Assembly: GCF_002154505.1 (NCBI RefSeq)
Contig: NZ_MUBM01000173.1
Coordinates: 1-42,909, forward strand
Direction: 5' to 3'
DNA length: 42,909 nucleotides
DNA from: Streptomyces carpinensis
Lineage (GTDB): Bacteria; Actinomycetota; Actinomycetes; Streptomycetales; Streptomycetaceae
Made by a program: the position numbers and the translations under genes. Positions 1 through 7,617 of this stretch are shown here, piece by piece. A model generated the notes under the pieces. The model saw only the letters and a program-made list of their open reading frames with translations, had not been told where the DNA came from and did no database searches. Positions within the stretch are counted from its first letter, which is position 1; each line of letters opens with the position of its first letter.

Positions 1-48
1 GGATACAAGTCCTTCAAGGGCTCGTGGTCCCGCCAACGACCCGCTTGA
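1..48 (+). CDS. Possible C-terminal tail of a group II intron-encoded protein (partial)
   Basis: An open frame enters from the left edge and stops with TGA at 46-48, giving 15 residues ending in SRQRPA. It sits 12 bases before a convincing group II intron domain V. That is where the reading frame of an intron-encoded reverse transcriptase/maturase would normally end, inside domain IV. Fifteen residues are too few to prove homology, so the assignment rests on position alone. The frame could also be open by chance. Confidence 0.35.
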   Translation, partial: GYKSFKGSWSRQRPA

Positions 49-60
49 GGTCAGCTGAAC

Positions 61-133
61 GAACCGCCGGATGCGGGCCCGCATGTCCGGTGGTGTGGGG
101 GGCGGGCCGGGAAAACCGGCCCGCCTACCCGAT
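61..133 (+). mobile_element. 3' end of a group II intron: domains V and VI
   Basis: Bases 61-95 fold like domain V. A lower helix contains CCGG at 67-70 and its partner at 87-90, a two-base GT bulge lies at 85-86, and an upper helix (ATGCGG with CCGCAT) is capped by a short loop. The catalytic triad position reads CGC, as in group IIC introns, rather than AGC. Bases 96-130 form domain VI, a long GC-rich hairpin with a GAAA loop at 111-114 and an unpaired A at 127. With the intron ending at 133 (CCGAT) that A is the seventh base from the 3' splice site, the usual branch-point position. The rest of the intron lies left of the window, so whether it is complete or active cannot be judged. Class IIC is inferred from the CGC triad. 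Confidence 0.72.
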
Positions 134-206
134 AAAGCTGCACCTCCGAACCGGAGAGCCCGTAAGGTGCCCCCAATGCCGGCACTCCCGGCGGGCCCAT
201 GGCGCA

Positions 207-235
207 GGGCGGGCGGTCGTCAAGACCGTCCGCCC
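207..235 (-). terminator. Terminator of the GH84 gene
   Basis: A 12-bp stem (207-218 with 224-235, one G-T wobble) closes a five-base loop. It lies 38 bases past the stop of the minus-strand N-acetylglucosaminidase gene. There is no long T-run, which is common for GC-rich actinobacterial terminators. It could also stop read-through from the intron on the plus strand. Confidence 0.6.
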
Positions 236-272
236 CGTTTCCCTGTCGTTCCGGGAGGTCCGAGCCTCCCGC

Positions 273-2672
273 TCAGCTGCTCGCGGGAGTGCCGTATATC
301 CCCATCTCGTAGATGGAGTAGCCCCAGCCGGTACGACGCTTGACGCCTTGCATGCGGACGTAGCTGACGGGCTGGTCGCCGGTGAGACGGATGACGTCGG
401 TCCCGCAGGCCGTAGGAGTCAGGGTGGCGGCGGTGGTCCAGTGCACGCCGTCGTCGGAGGTCTCGACAAGGTACTCGGTCGCACAGGCGCTCTCCCAGGC
501 GAGAGTCACCGCGGCGACCTTCGCGGGTGCGGCGAGTTTGACCTGGACCCACTCGTCGTCACTGTAACTCGAGGCCCAACGGGTGCCGGTGGAGCCGTCG
601 TTGACGAAGCGCGCAGCCAGCCGGTCGAGGTCTTGCTCCACGCTGGACGCGCTTGCGGTGCCCGTCAGGGCGAGGTTCTCGCCGCCGCCCGCGGAGTCCC
701 ACAGTTGCAGCATCGTGTCGGCCTGGACGAGGAAGGCGTCGAGGACACCGTCACCGACCTTGACCGGAGCCTTCCCCCAGGCGTTGCGCGACGGGTCGAC
801 GCGTACCGCCTCGGCCTGCTGCTGGAGCGTGCGGGAGTCGGCGAGCAGTGCCTGTGAACGGTCCGCGTCGCCGTCGACCCGGGCGGCGAGGGCGTCCACC
901 ATGGACACCGCCGCCCTGCCCCACAGCGCGGTGGCGTCCAGCCACGGCCCGGCGTCGGCGACGAAGCCCGCCTGCACGGCCCCGCCGCGGATTTCCGCCG
1001 GTGCCTGTGCGATGGCGTCGGCGTACGCCCGAAGGTCCGACAGGGCGGCGGTCCGGTTCCCGGCCTTCCACTGCTTCCAGAACCGGGCGAGGCGGTCGCT
1101 CAGTTCCGGAGCCTGCGGCTGCCACGGCGTCGCCCCGAAGGTGGGGGCGAGGTGCTCGAGGTCGGCGAAGACGCGGAGGGCGCCAGCCGCGTTGCGGTCG
1201 CCGCCCGCGAGGTAGGCCAGGGCCTGCGTCCAGTTGCTGTTCGCGTCGTAGGCGCGGTCGTTCCAGGCGAAGCCGGCCGCGCCGAACACGGCGATCTTGC
1301 TGGCGTAGGGCTCGTTCATGGGGTTGGCGACGATGCCGCTCAGGTGCTCCGACAACCCGGCCTCGCGCTTGTCGTACGGTGCGAGCAGCAGCCGGCCACT
1401 GGTGTTGCCGTAGTCGTTGACCGGGTAGTTGTCCCAGACGAAGACCTTGCGGCCGAACAGCTTGGAGGCGGCGTCCGCCTGCTGGTTGGTGATGGCGGGC
1501 GGAACGACGTCGGTGCCGGTCCACATGACGACGACCGCGGGATCGAGTGTGGCCCGCATGGTCTGCTTGTACGGGGTGTCGGTGAGGTCCCCGTACTCGG
1601 TGGGCACCATCTGCAACGGCTGTGTGCCGGGGTGGGTGGCGACGAAGGTGCGTTGGATGTCGTTGAGCAGGTCGACCTGGGCCTTCGCCGCGGCGGTGCG
1701 CCCGGGCGCCCCGAAGGCCGCTTGGTCGCCGGCGCAGTTCCACCGGGTGTAGCTGATGTCGTCCAGCGGGATGGAGAATGCGCGTCCGCCCAGGTCGTAG
1801 ACCGCCTGGAGCTTCGCCTTCAGGGTTGCCCGGTCGGCGGGGTCGGAGTAGCAGATGGAGCCGCCGGGGGAGACGGCGAAGGTGAACCGGACGTGGTTGG
1901 CGTTCGCCCGGTTGATCAGCTCCCCGAGTTCGGCGAGCTTGTCGGCCGGGTACGGCTGGCGCCACTTGTCGCGGTGGTAGGGGTCGTCCTTGGGGGCGTA
2001 GACGTAGGTGTTCGCCTTCACGTCGCCGTAGAAGTCCATCTGGTCGAGGCGCTCTGCCGGGGACCAGGGCTGGCCGTAGAAGCCCTCGATGGTTCCGCGC
2101 AGGGGCATCGAGGGGTGGTCACTGACCTGGGCACCCGCGATGCGCCAGCCGTCGTGGGTTTGGACGAACAACTGCCGCAGCGTCTGCACGGCGTAGAACT
2201 GCCCGGAGGCGTCCGTGCCCCCCAGGGCGACCTGCTTCTGCGAGCCCTCCGAGGTCACCCGCAGCGCGTAACCCTCGGCCTGGCCGGGCACGGCTGTGCC
2301 GTGGAGGTCCGCGGCGATGTCGGGCCGGGAGGCGGGTCCCAGACGCACCGTCAGCAACCCGGCCGGTATCCGGGTGCCGGGAGCGACGACGTCGACCCGG
2401 TCGGCGCCGTGCGCGCGCAACTCGCTCGCCAGGTGGTCACGGGCGGCGGGGTCGGTGTGGTCGTCCGCGACGACGACCGCGCGTTCGGTGACGTCGGCGT
2501 CCGCGCCCGCCCTGGCGATCCACTGCGGCGTCGGGGAGACCACGGGGAGGGCCTGTCCGGATGTGGCCGCGGGGGCGGGCTCGGCGTGCGACGGCGCCCC
2601 GAGACCGAGCTGGCCGGCGGCGAGGCCGACGAACAGGACCGACGTGCTGATGAGGGAACGGGATCTTTTCAC
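273..2672 (-). CDS. Secreted GH84 beta-N-acetylglucosaminidase with F5/8-type domain
   Basis: Probable exported hexosaminidase of family GH84 (hyaluronidase/O-GlcNAcase type), which removes beta-linked GlcNAc from glycans. The GTG start at 2672 is chosen because GGAG lies four bases upstream and a signal peptide begins there (KRSR, hydrophobic stretch, cleavage probably after SHA near residue 31). A longer ORF upstream adds only a charged, non-signal extension. Residues about 40-160 form the N-terminal domain. The catalytic domain follows, with GTIEGFYGQPWS near residue 195 and LDDI near 303-306; the two adjacent Asp are the known GH84 catalytic pair. The last 130 residues look like an F5/8 (discoidin) carbohydrate-binding module. 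The protein is 799 aa. A DasR-type operator at 2900-2915 fits control by GlcNAc metabolism. Family assignment is strong; the natural substrate is inferred. Confidence 0.9.
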   Translation of the reverse strand: MKRSRSLISTSVLFVGLAAGQLGLGAPSHAEPAPAATSGQALPVVSPTPQWIARAGADADVTERAVVVADDHTDPAARDHLASELRAHGADRVDVVAPGTRIPAGLLTVRLGPASRPDIAADLHGTAVPGQAEGYALRVTSEGSQKQVALGGTDASGQFYAVQTLRQLFVQTHDGWRIAGAQVSDHPSMPLRGTIEGFYGQPWSPAERLDQMDFYGDVKANTYVYAPKDDPYHRDKWRQPYPADKLAELGELINRANANHVRFTFAVSPGGSICYSDPADRATLKAKLQAVYDLGGRAFSIPLDDISYTRWNCAGDQAAFGAPGRTAAAKAQVDLLNDIQRTFVATHPGTQPLQMVPTEYGDLTDTPYKQTMRATLDPAVVVMWTGTDVVPPAITNQQADAASKLFGRKVFVWDNYPVNDYGNTSGRLLLAPYDKREAGLSEHLSGIVANPMNEPYASKIAVFGAAGFAWNDRAYDANSNWTQALAYLAGGDRNAAGALRVFADLEHLAPTFGATPWQPQAPELSDRLARFWKQWKAGNRTAALSDLRAYADAIAQAPAEIRGGAVQAGFVADAGPWLDATALWGRAAVSMVDALAARVDGDADRSQALLADSRTLQQQAEAVRVDPSRNAWGKAPVKVGDGVLDAFLVQADTMLQLWDSAGGGENLALTGTASASSVEQDLDRLAARFVNDGSTGTRWASSYSDDEWVQVKLAAPAKVAAVTLAWESACATEYLVETSDDGVHWTTAATLTPTACGTDVIRLTGDQPVSYVRMQGVKRRTGWGYSIYEMGIYGTPASS

Positions 2673-2899
2673 GGGTCTCCGATCCGTTGCAGGGGTGGAC
2701 GGACCGACGGGCCGTCCAGGTCTGGATCCGCGGAGCCGGCACCGGCTCCGCACACGGCCGTCCGTCTCCGCGGGAGCGGACACCGGCGTATCCGGAGGCG
2801 CGTCAACGCCCTTAGGGCTGTGTCCAGTTGTCGAACAGTGCTGGTGACTGGTGGCCTGCTCGTCACGGTTGCACAGAAGAGAACATGATGTCTAGACCT

Positions 2900-2915
2900 C
2901 TTGGTATAGACCAGT
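2900..2915 (-). promoter_or_regulatory. DasR-responsive element (dre) upstream of the GlcNAcase gene
   Basis: Read on the minus strand the site is ACTGGTCTATACCAAG, one core mismatch from the dre consensus TGGTCTAGACCA bound by the GntR-family regulator DasR. A second partial copy (GGTCTAGACA) lies directly next to it at about 2888-2897. The pair sits about 230 bases upstream of the GTG start of the secreted N-acetylglucosaminidase, the kind of gene DasR controls in streptomycetes. The regulator itself is not in the window. Confidence 0.7.
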
Positions 2916-2982
2916 TCACCCCATCTCGCTGGACCGGAGCCGTCCAGGGTGGGCAGTGGGCGAATGAGGACTGCGTTCTGCG

Positions 2983-3381
2983 GTGTGGGCCATCGTTGTT
3001 TCCGGTGCGACGGCCGTGCGACCCGTCAGTCGTCCGCCGGGTCCGTCTCTTCCTGGAGGTGTGCGGCGATGCCGTCGTCAACTGCCGGGTCCAGCCGTGC
3101 AGCCGAGCGGATCACCGACCGACCGGCAGCCCTGCTGGTTCAGGCCCTGTACGCGACCGGCCCCGGTCGGGCGGAGCGCCGGTGACCTCCGGCCGCGCGC
3201 CACCTCGCCCGCCGTGGGAGGTCTGGTGCTCCTCGTCGGAGCGGGCGCGTTCGCCGCCGGGTGGCTGTGGATGCTGGGCTGCGGGCCCATCGCGCCGGAG
3301 TTCTTCCGCGGGGCGCCCCGGCCCGCCGAGGCGTCCGGCGGATCCGTGCCGAGCGCGTCGTGTCCCGCACAACCGAACTGA
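2983..3381 (+). CDS. Possible small membrane protein, start uncertain
   Basis: Not recognised. The frame ending at 3381 encodes one convincing hydrophobic helix (GGLVLLVGAGAFAAGWLWML) followed by a short Pro/Ala-rich tail. The N-terminal half has no family signature, no start codon has a good ribosome-binding site, and another frame looks equally coding before about 3180, so a frameshifted remnant is possible. The rest of the 2916-3376 gap holds nothing else I can support. Confidence 0.25.
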   Translation: MWAIVVSGATAVRPVSRPPGPSLPGGVRRCRRQLPGPAVQPSGSPTDRQPCWFRPCTRPAPVGRSAGDLRPRATSPAVGGLVLLVGAGAFAAGWLWMLGCGPIAPEFFRGAPRPAEASGGSVPSASCPAQPN

Positions 3382-3395
3382 CTCATCATTCAGTA
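3377..3395 (+). promoter_or_regulatory. TetR-type operator, distal copy
   Basis: The site reads ACTGACT, five bases, TTCAGT, with inverted arms ACTGA and TCAGT. The same 18-bp pattern recurs at 3433 and between the tetR and permease genes at 11706. This copy starts 56 bases before the 3433 copy. It is the probable binding site of the TetR regulator encoded at 10995-11609. Confidence 0.7.
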
Positions 3396-3432
3396 CCCAC
3401 ACTCATTGACATGGGTGATCCGCACTCCGAAT

Positions 3433-3451
3433 ACTGACTCACGATTCAGTA
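3433..3451 (+). promoter_or_regulatory. TetR-type operator, proximal copy
   Basis: Second copy of ACTGACT-n5-TTCAGT. It ends 31 bases before the ATG of the acyl-CoA dehydrogenase gene, where a repressor would cover the transcription start or -10 region. Confidence 0.75.
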
Positions 3452-3482
3452 GCAGGACGTCCCTGTCGTGTCTGGAGAAGCC

Positions 3483-4640
3483 ATGTCAGAGCTGCCCACC
3501 GAGCTGGTCCCGCTGAGCCGGGAACAGCGGGACATCATCGAGCTCGCCCGCTCCTTCGCCCAGGAGGAGATCCGGCCACGGGCCCGCGCCGTCGACGAGG
3601 CCGACACCGAAACCCCTTGGGACCTGTGGCGCAAGGCTGCCAAGGTCGGCATCACCGGCTTCATGCTTCCGGCCGAGTACGGCGGGGGCGGCTTCACCGA
3701 CGTCTTCCCGCAGGTCCTGGTCCAGGAGGAGCTGTGCGTCGGCGACCTGGGCATCGGCAACCTGCTGTGCTCCAACGGCTTCTTCGCGGACCCGATCCTG
3801 GAACTCGGCACCGAGGAGCAGAAGCGCACCTGGCTCGCCCCGCTCGCCGGCCCCGACACCCCCATGACGTCGCTGGCCACCACCGAGCCCGGCGCCGGCT
3901 CCGACGCCGCCTCCATCACCACCACGGCCACCCGCACCACCGGCGGTTACCGCCTCAGCGGCCAGAAGGCCTGGATCTCCAACGCCGGGGAGGCCGAGCA
4001 GTACGTCGTCTTCGCGAAGACCGATCCGGCCCGGCGCTCGCGCGGCGTGACCGCGTTCCTCCTGCGCAGGGGTGCGGAAGGGATGGAATTCGGCGCGCCG
4101 ATGCGGAAGATGGGCCAGCGCGCCATCGTCTGCCGCGAGATCTTCCTCGACGACGTCTTCGTCCCCGAGGAGGACCGGCTGGGGGAGGAGGGCCGCGGAT
4201 TCCACGGCCTGATGCGCACCTTCGACATCTCCCGCACGGTGCTGGGCGCGGCGGCCACGGGCGTCGCCCGGGCCGCGTACGAGTACGCCCGCGACTACGC
4301 GAAGAACCGTGTGCAGTTCGGCAAGCCGGTGATCGAGCACCAGGCCGTCGCCTTCCGGCTCGCGGACATGCGCACCCGCATCGAGCAGGCACGGCTGATG
4401 ACCTGGCGCGCGGCCAAGCGGCTGGACGCGGGTCTGGACGCCACGGCGGAGGCGGCGATGGCCAAGCTCACCGCGTCGGAGACCGCCGCGTACTGCACCT
4501 GGGCGGCCGTCCAGACGCTGGGCGGCTGGGGCTACTCGCGCGAGTACCCGGTGGAACAGTGGATGCGCGACGCCAAGCTGGAGGAGATCGAGGAAGGCAC
4601 CTCCGACATCATGCGCCTGGTCATCTCGCGGAGCATGTGA
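3483..4640 (+). CDS. Acyl-CoA dehydrogenase family protein
   Basis: FAD-dependent enzyme expected to oxidise an acyl-CoA to its 2,3-enoyl-CoA. The 385-residue length and the order of an alpha-helical N-terminal domain, a beta-barrel with EPGAGSDA and a helical C-terminal domain are typical of the family. Near the C-terminus EEGTSDI carries the Glu-Gly-Thr segment that holds the catalytic base in many members, and QTLGGWGYSREYPVEQWMRDAK is also characteristic in type. ATG 3483 is preferred over an in-frame GTG at 3468 because GGAG is placed five bases before it. First gene of a five-gene operon; its stop overlaps the next ATG (TGATG). Two TetR-type operators precede it. The acyl substrate is unknown. 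Confidence 0.92.
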   Translation: MSELPTELVPLSREQRDIIELARSFAQEEIRPRARAVDEADTETPWDLWRKAAKVGITGFMLPAEYGGGGFTDVFPQVLVQEELCVGDLGIGNLLCSNGFFADPILELGTEEQKRTWLAPLAGPDTPMTSLATTEPGAGSDAASITTTATRTTGGYRLSGQKAWISNAGEAEQYVVFAKTDPARRSRGVTAFLLRRGAEGMEFGAPMRKMGQRAIVCREIFLDDVFVPEEDRLGEEGRGFHGLMRTFDISRTVLGAAATGVARAAYEYARDYAKNRVQFGKPVIEHQAVAFRLADMRTRIEQARLMTWRAAKRLDAGLDATAEAAMAKLTASETAAYCTWAAVQTLGGWGYSREYPVEQWMRDAKLEEIEEGTSDIMRLVISRSM

Positions 4641-6367
4641 TGACGTCTGCCTTCCCGGTGACGAAGTCCGGGCCCTCGGTGCCCGGCGGCACCGTTTCCA
4701 CCGGCGGTGAAGCCCTGGTGCGGGCACTCGCCGCGCACGGGGTGACCCGGGCGTTCGGCATTCCCGGCACCCACAACCTCGAGATCTACCGGCACTTGGC
4801 CGCCTACGGGATCGACCACCTCAACCCCCGCCACGAACAGGGCGCAGGCTACGCCGCCGACGCCTACGCCCGTGTCAGCGGGAACCCCGGCGTGGCGATC
4901 ACCACCACCGGACCGGCCCTGCTGAACATCGCGGCCGCCGTCGGCCAGGCGTACTCCGACAGCGTCGCGCTGCTCGTCGTCTCGCCGGGCATGCCCCTGC
5001 GCCACCCCCGGCAGTCGACCGGTCTGCTGCACGAGATGCGCAGCCAGACCGAGGCGCTGCGGGGCGTCGCGGCCTTCAGCCACCGCGTGTCCTCGAACGA
5101 GGAGATCGGCGTCGCGGTCGCCCGTGCCTTCACCTTCTTCCGTACACGACGGCCCCGGCCGGTCCACATCGAGGTGCCGCTGGACCTCCTCACCGCTCCG
5201 GGCCCCGCCGCCGGACCGGTCAGGACCGCCCCGGCGGCCGGGCCCGCGGTGGCCGACGCGGACGCCCTCGCGGCGGCCGCCGAGAAGCTGCGCTCGGCCG
5301 CCCGCCCAGCGCTCGTCCTCGGCGGCGGCGCGCGCGGAGCCGCCGAGGAATGCCTGCGGCTGGCCGAGGAGCTGGGCGCCGCCGTGGTGACCACGGCCAA
5401 CGGCAAGGGGATCGTCGCGGAGACCCATCCGCTCTCGCTCGGGGTCTCCCTGCACACCCGGGCCGTGCGACGCTGGCTGGGGGAGCGGGACACGGTCCTC
5501 GCGATCGGCACGGAGCTCGCCGAGTCCGACCTGTGGGACACCCCGCCCGCGCTCGGTGGCATCCTCATCCGGGCGGACATCGATCCCGCGCAGATGTACA
5601 CGGGAGTGCCCGCGGACATCCCACTCGTCGGCGATGCTCGCGGCACCCTGCGAGCGCTGCTCGCCGCCGGATCCCTGGCGGGTGGACACGACGGTCGCAC
5701 CGGTCAGGACACCCGCAGCGGCGGGGGCGCCGGCACCGCGGAGGGCACCGGCACCGCCCAGCCCGACGCCGACGCTCTCCACCGGGCCGTCGCCGCGCTG
5801 CGCGCCGAGCGGGACGAGGAGACGCAGAGCCAGGACGCGCATCTGCTGCCGTATCTGACGGCGATCCGGTCGGTGCTCCCCGCGAACGCGGTGATCACCT
5901 CGGACAGTGCCCAGTGCTGCTACTTCGGCGCCATCCCCCACCTGCCCGTCGCCCCGGAGGGCCGCTATCTGCACCCCACGGGCTTCGGCACGCTCGGCTA
6001 CGCGCTGCCTGCCGCCATCGGCGCCAAGACCGCCGATCCCGGGCGAGCGGTCGTCGCGCTGAGCGGCGACGGCGGCCTGCAGTTCTCCGTGCAGGAGCTG
6101 GCCACCGCCGTACAGCTGCAACTGCCGTTGCCCGTCGTCGTCTTCGACAACGGCGGATACGGCGAGATCCGCGACGAGATGCGCGCCCGGGGCGACCGCC
6201 CCACCGCGGTCGACCTGCCCCCGGTCGACCTGCCCGCCCTGGCCCGCGCCTACGGCGGCCACGGCGCGCGAGCCGCCTCGCCCGACGCGCTCGCCGAGGC
6301 ACTGGCCAAGGCCCTGGTGACCCCAGGTCCCACCCTCATCACCGTCCCCGAGGAGCACTCCCGATGA
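4640..6367 (+). CDS. TPP-dependent 2-oxoacid decarboxylase (AruI / acetolactate synthase-like)
   Basis: Three-domain thiamine-diphosphate enzyme of 575 aa. The N-terminal PYR domain has GIPGTHNLEIYRHL and a candidate cofactor-activating Glu in RHEQGAGYAADAYAR (E66). The C-terminal PP domain has the GDGG motif at 476-479 followed by DNGGYGEIRDEM, the Mg/TPP-binding signature. NGGYGEI and the early domain resemble 5-guanidino-2-oxopentanoate decarboxylases (AruI) more than true acetolactate synthases, and no regulatory small subunit is adjacent. Gly/Thr-rich residues about 350-380 form a linker. The ATG overlaps the upstream stop and its own stop overlaps the next gene (ATGA). It probably decarboxylates the 2-oxoacid made by the neighbouring amino-acid dehydrogenase; that pairing is inference. 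Confidence 0.82.
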   Translation: MTSAFPVTKSGPSVPGGTVSTGGEALVRALAAHGVTRAFGIPGTHNLEIYRHLAAYGIDHLNPRHEQGAGYAADAYARVSGNPGVAITTTGPALLNIAAAVGQAYSDSVALLVVSPGMPLRHPRQSTGLLHEMRSQTEALRGVAAFSHRVSSNEEIGVAVARAFTFFRTRRPRPVHIEVPLDLLTAPGPAAGPVRTAPAAGPAVADADALAAAAEKLRSAARPALVLGGGARGAAEECLRLAEELGAAVVTTANGKGIVAETHPLSLGVSLHTRAVRRWLGERDTVLAIGTELAESDLWDTPPALGGILIRADIDPAQMYTGVPADIPLVGDARGTLRALLAAGSLAGGHDGRTGQDTRSGGGAGTAEGTGTAQPDADALHRAVAALRAERDEETQSQDAHLLPYLTAIRSVLPANAVITSDSAQCCYFGAIPHLPVAPEGRYLHPTGFGTLGYALPAAIGAKTADPGRAVVALSGDGGLQFSVQELATAVQLQLPLPVVVFDNGGYGEIRDEMRARGDRPTAVDLPPVDLPALARAYGGHGARAASPDALAEALAKALVTPGPTLITVPEEHSR

Positions 6368-7617
6368 CCACGCCCCCCACCACCTCGCCGACGCCCACCG
6401 GGTCAGAGACCAGCGGACCCCGGCGGCCCGGGACGGCCGCCCCCGCCCCTCTGGTCTCGCTCACCTGGACCGACCAGGAGACCGGGTACCAGGGATTCCT
6501 GGTCATCGACCGGCTGGTGCGCGGCGTCTCCAGCGGCGGCCTGCGCATGCGCGCCGGCTGCACGCTGGAGGAGGTCACGGGCCTCGCCCGGGGCATGACG
6601 ATGAAGGAGGCGCTGCACTACAACCCGCAGGGCCGCTACATTCCGCTCGGCGGCGCCAAGGGCGGCATCGACTGCGACCCGCGCGAGCCCGCCGCCTACG
6701 GCGTCCTGGTCCGCTATCTGCGCGCCGTGCGCCCCTACATCGAGCACTTCTGGACCACCGGCGAGGACCTCGGCCTCACCCAGGACCTCGTCGACCGGGC
6801 CGCCGCCGAGGCGGGCCTGGTCTCCTCCATCCAGGCCGTCTACCCCCTCCTCGACGACGAGGAGGCCGCCCGGCGGCGCCTGGCCGACGCGTTCGCCATC
6901 GACGTGGACGGCATCGGCCTGGACGAGCTGGCGGGCGGCTGCGGCGTGGCCGAATCGGTGCTCACCGCGCTGGACCGGGCCGGTGTCCCGCACCAGGGGA
7001 CCCGTGTCTCGGTGCAGGGTCTGGGCACCATGGGCGGCGCCACCGCCCGCTTCCTGGCCCGCGCCGGGCTGCGCGTCGTCGCGGTTGCCGACATCAAGGG
7101 CACCATCGTGAACCCGGAGGGCCTGGACGTCGAGACGCTGCTCGCCGCCCGCGACGGTCACGGTTGCGTGGACCGTGCCGCACTGAGGGCCGAGGACCGG
7201 GAACTGCCGGCCGGCGCCTGGCTGAGAGCCGACGCCGAGGTGCTGGTGCCGGCCGCGGTCTCCTACGCCGTGGACACCTCCAACCAGGCCGAAATCACCG
7301 CCCGTTGGATCATCGAGGCCGCCAACATGCCCGTGGTGCCCGAGGCGGAGGCGCTGCTGGCCGCCCGCGGTATCACCGTCCTGCCGGACGTCGCCGTGAA
7401 CTCCGGCACCAACGCCTGGTGGTGGTGGACCCTGTTCGGCGACATCGGCGCCGACGCCGACGAGGCGTTCGCCCACATCCGCCGCTCGATGCGCGCCCTG
7501 GTCGACCAGATCCTGGTCCGAGCCGAGTCCGAGGGCTGCACGCCCCGCGCCGCCGCGCACGCCCTGGCCGCAGATCGGCTGCCGGTCATCGCGGAGCGTT
7601 TCGGATGGTTTCGTTGA
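6364..7617 (+). CDS. Glu/Leu/Phe/Val-type amino acid dehydrogenase
   Basis: NAD(P)-dependent oxidative deaminase of 417 aa that would convert an L-amino acid to the 2-oxoacid and ammonia. The N-terminal substrate domain has GMTMKEA (K81) and PLGGAKGGID (K99), matching the conserved lysines of the family. The nucleotide-binding half carries GLGTMGG around residues 219-225 followed by the second Rossmann strand, and ends with NSGTNAWWWWTLFGD. The first 28 residues are a Pro/Thr-rich, probably disordered extension. It is coupled by ATGA to the upstream decarboxylase and overlaps the downstream gene by 13 bases. With the amino-acid permease at 11775 it suggests that the regulon degrades an amino acid. 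Substrate specificity cannot be read from the sequence. Confidence 0.88.
   Translation: MTTPPTTSPTPTGSETSGPRRPGTAAPAPLVSLTWTDQETGYQGFLVIDRLVRGVSSGGLRMRAGCTLEEVTGLARGMTMKEALHYNPQGRYIPLGGAKGGIDCDPREPAAYGVLVRYLRAVRPYIEHFWTTGEDLGLTQDLVDRAAAEAGLVSSIQAVYPLLDDEEAARRRLADAFAIDVDGIGLDELAGGCGVAESVLTALDRAGVPHQGTRVSVQGLGTMGGATARFLARAGLRVVAVADIKGTIVNPEGLDVETLLAARDGHGCVDRAALRAEDRELPAGAWLRADAEVLVPAAVSYAVDTSNQAEITARWIIEAANMPVVPEAEALLAARGITVLPDVAVNSGTNAWWWWTLFGDIGADADEAFAHIRRSMRALVDQILVRAESEGCTPRAAAHALAADRLPVIAERFGWFR

Noticed and set aside
1152..2888. A 578-codon open frame on the plus strand opposite the GH84 gene
   Set aside because: It is antisense to a well-supported gene, has a Val/Gly/Arg-rich composition with no domain, and arises from high GC on the other strand.
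3617..4639. Long in-frame extension upstream of the TPP decarboxylase
   Set aside because: The extension is Arg/His/Pro-rich and lies inside the acyl-CoA dehydrogenase gene; the overlapping ATG at 4640 starts the real protein.
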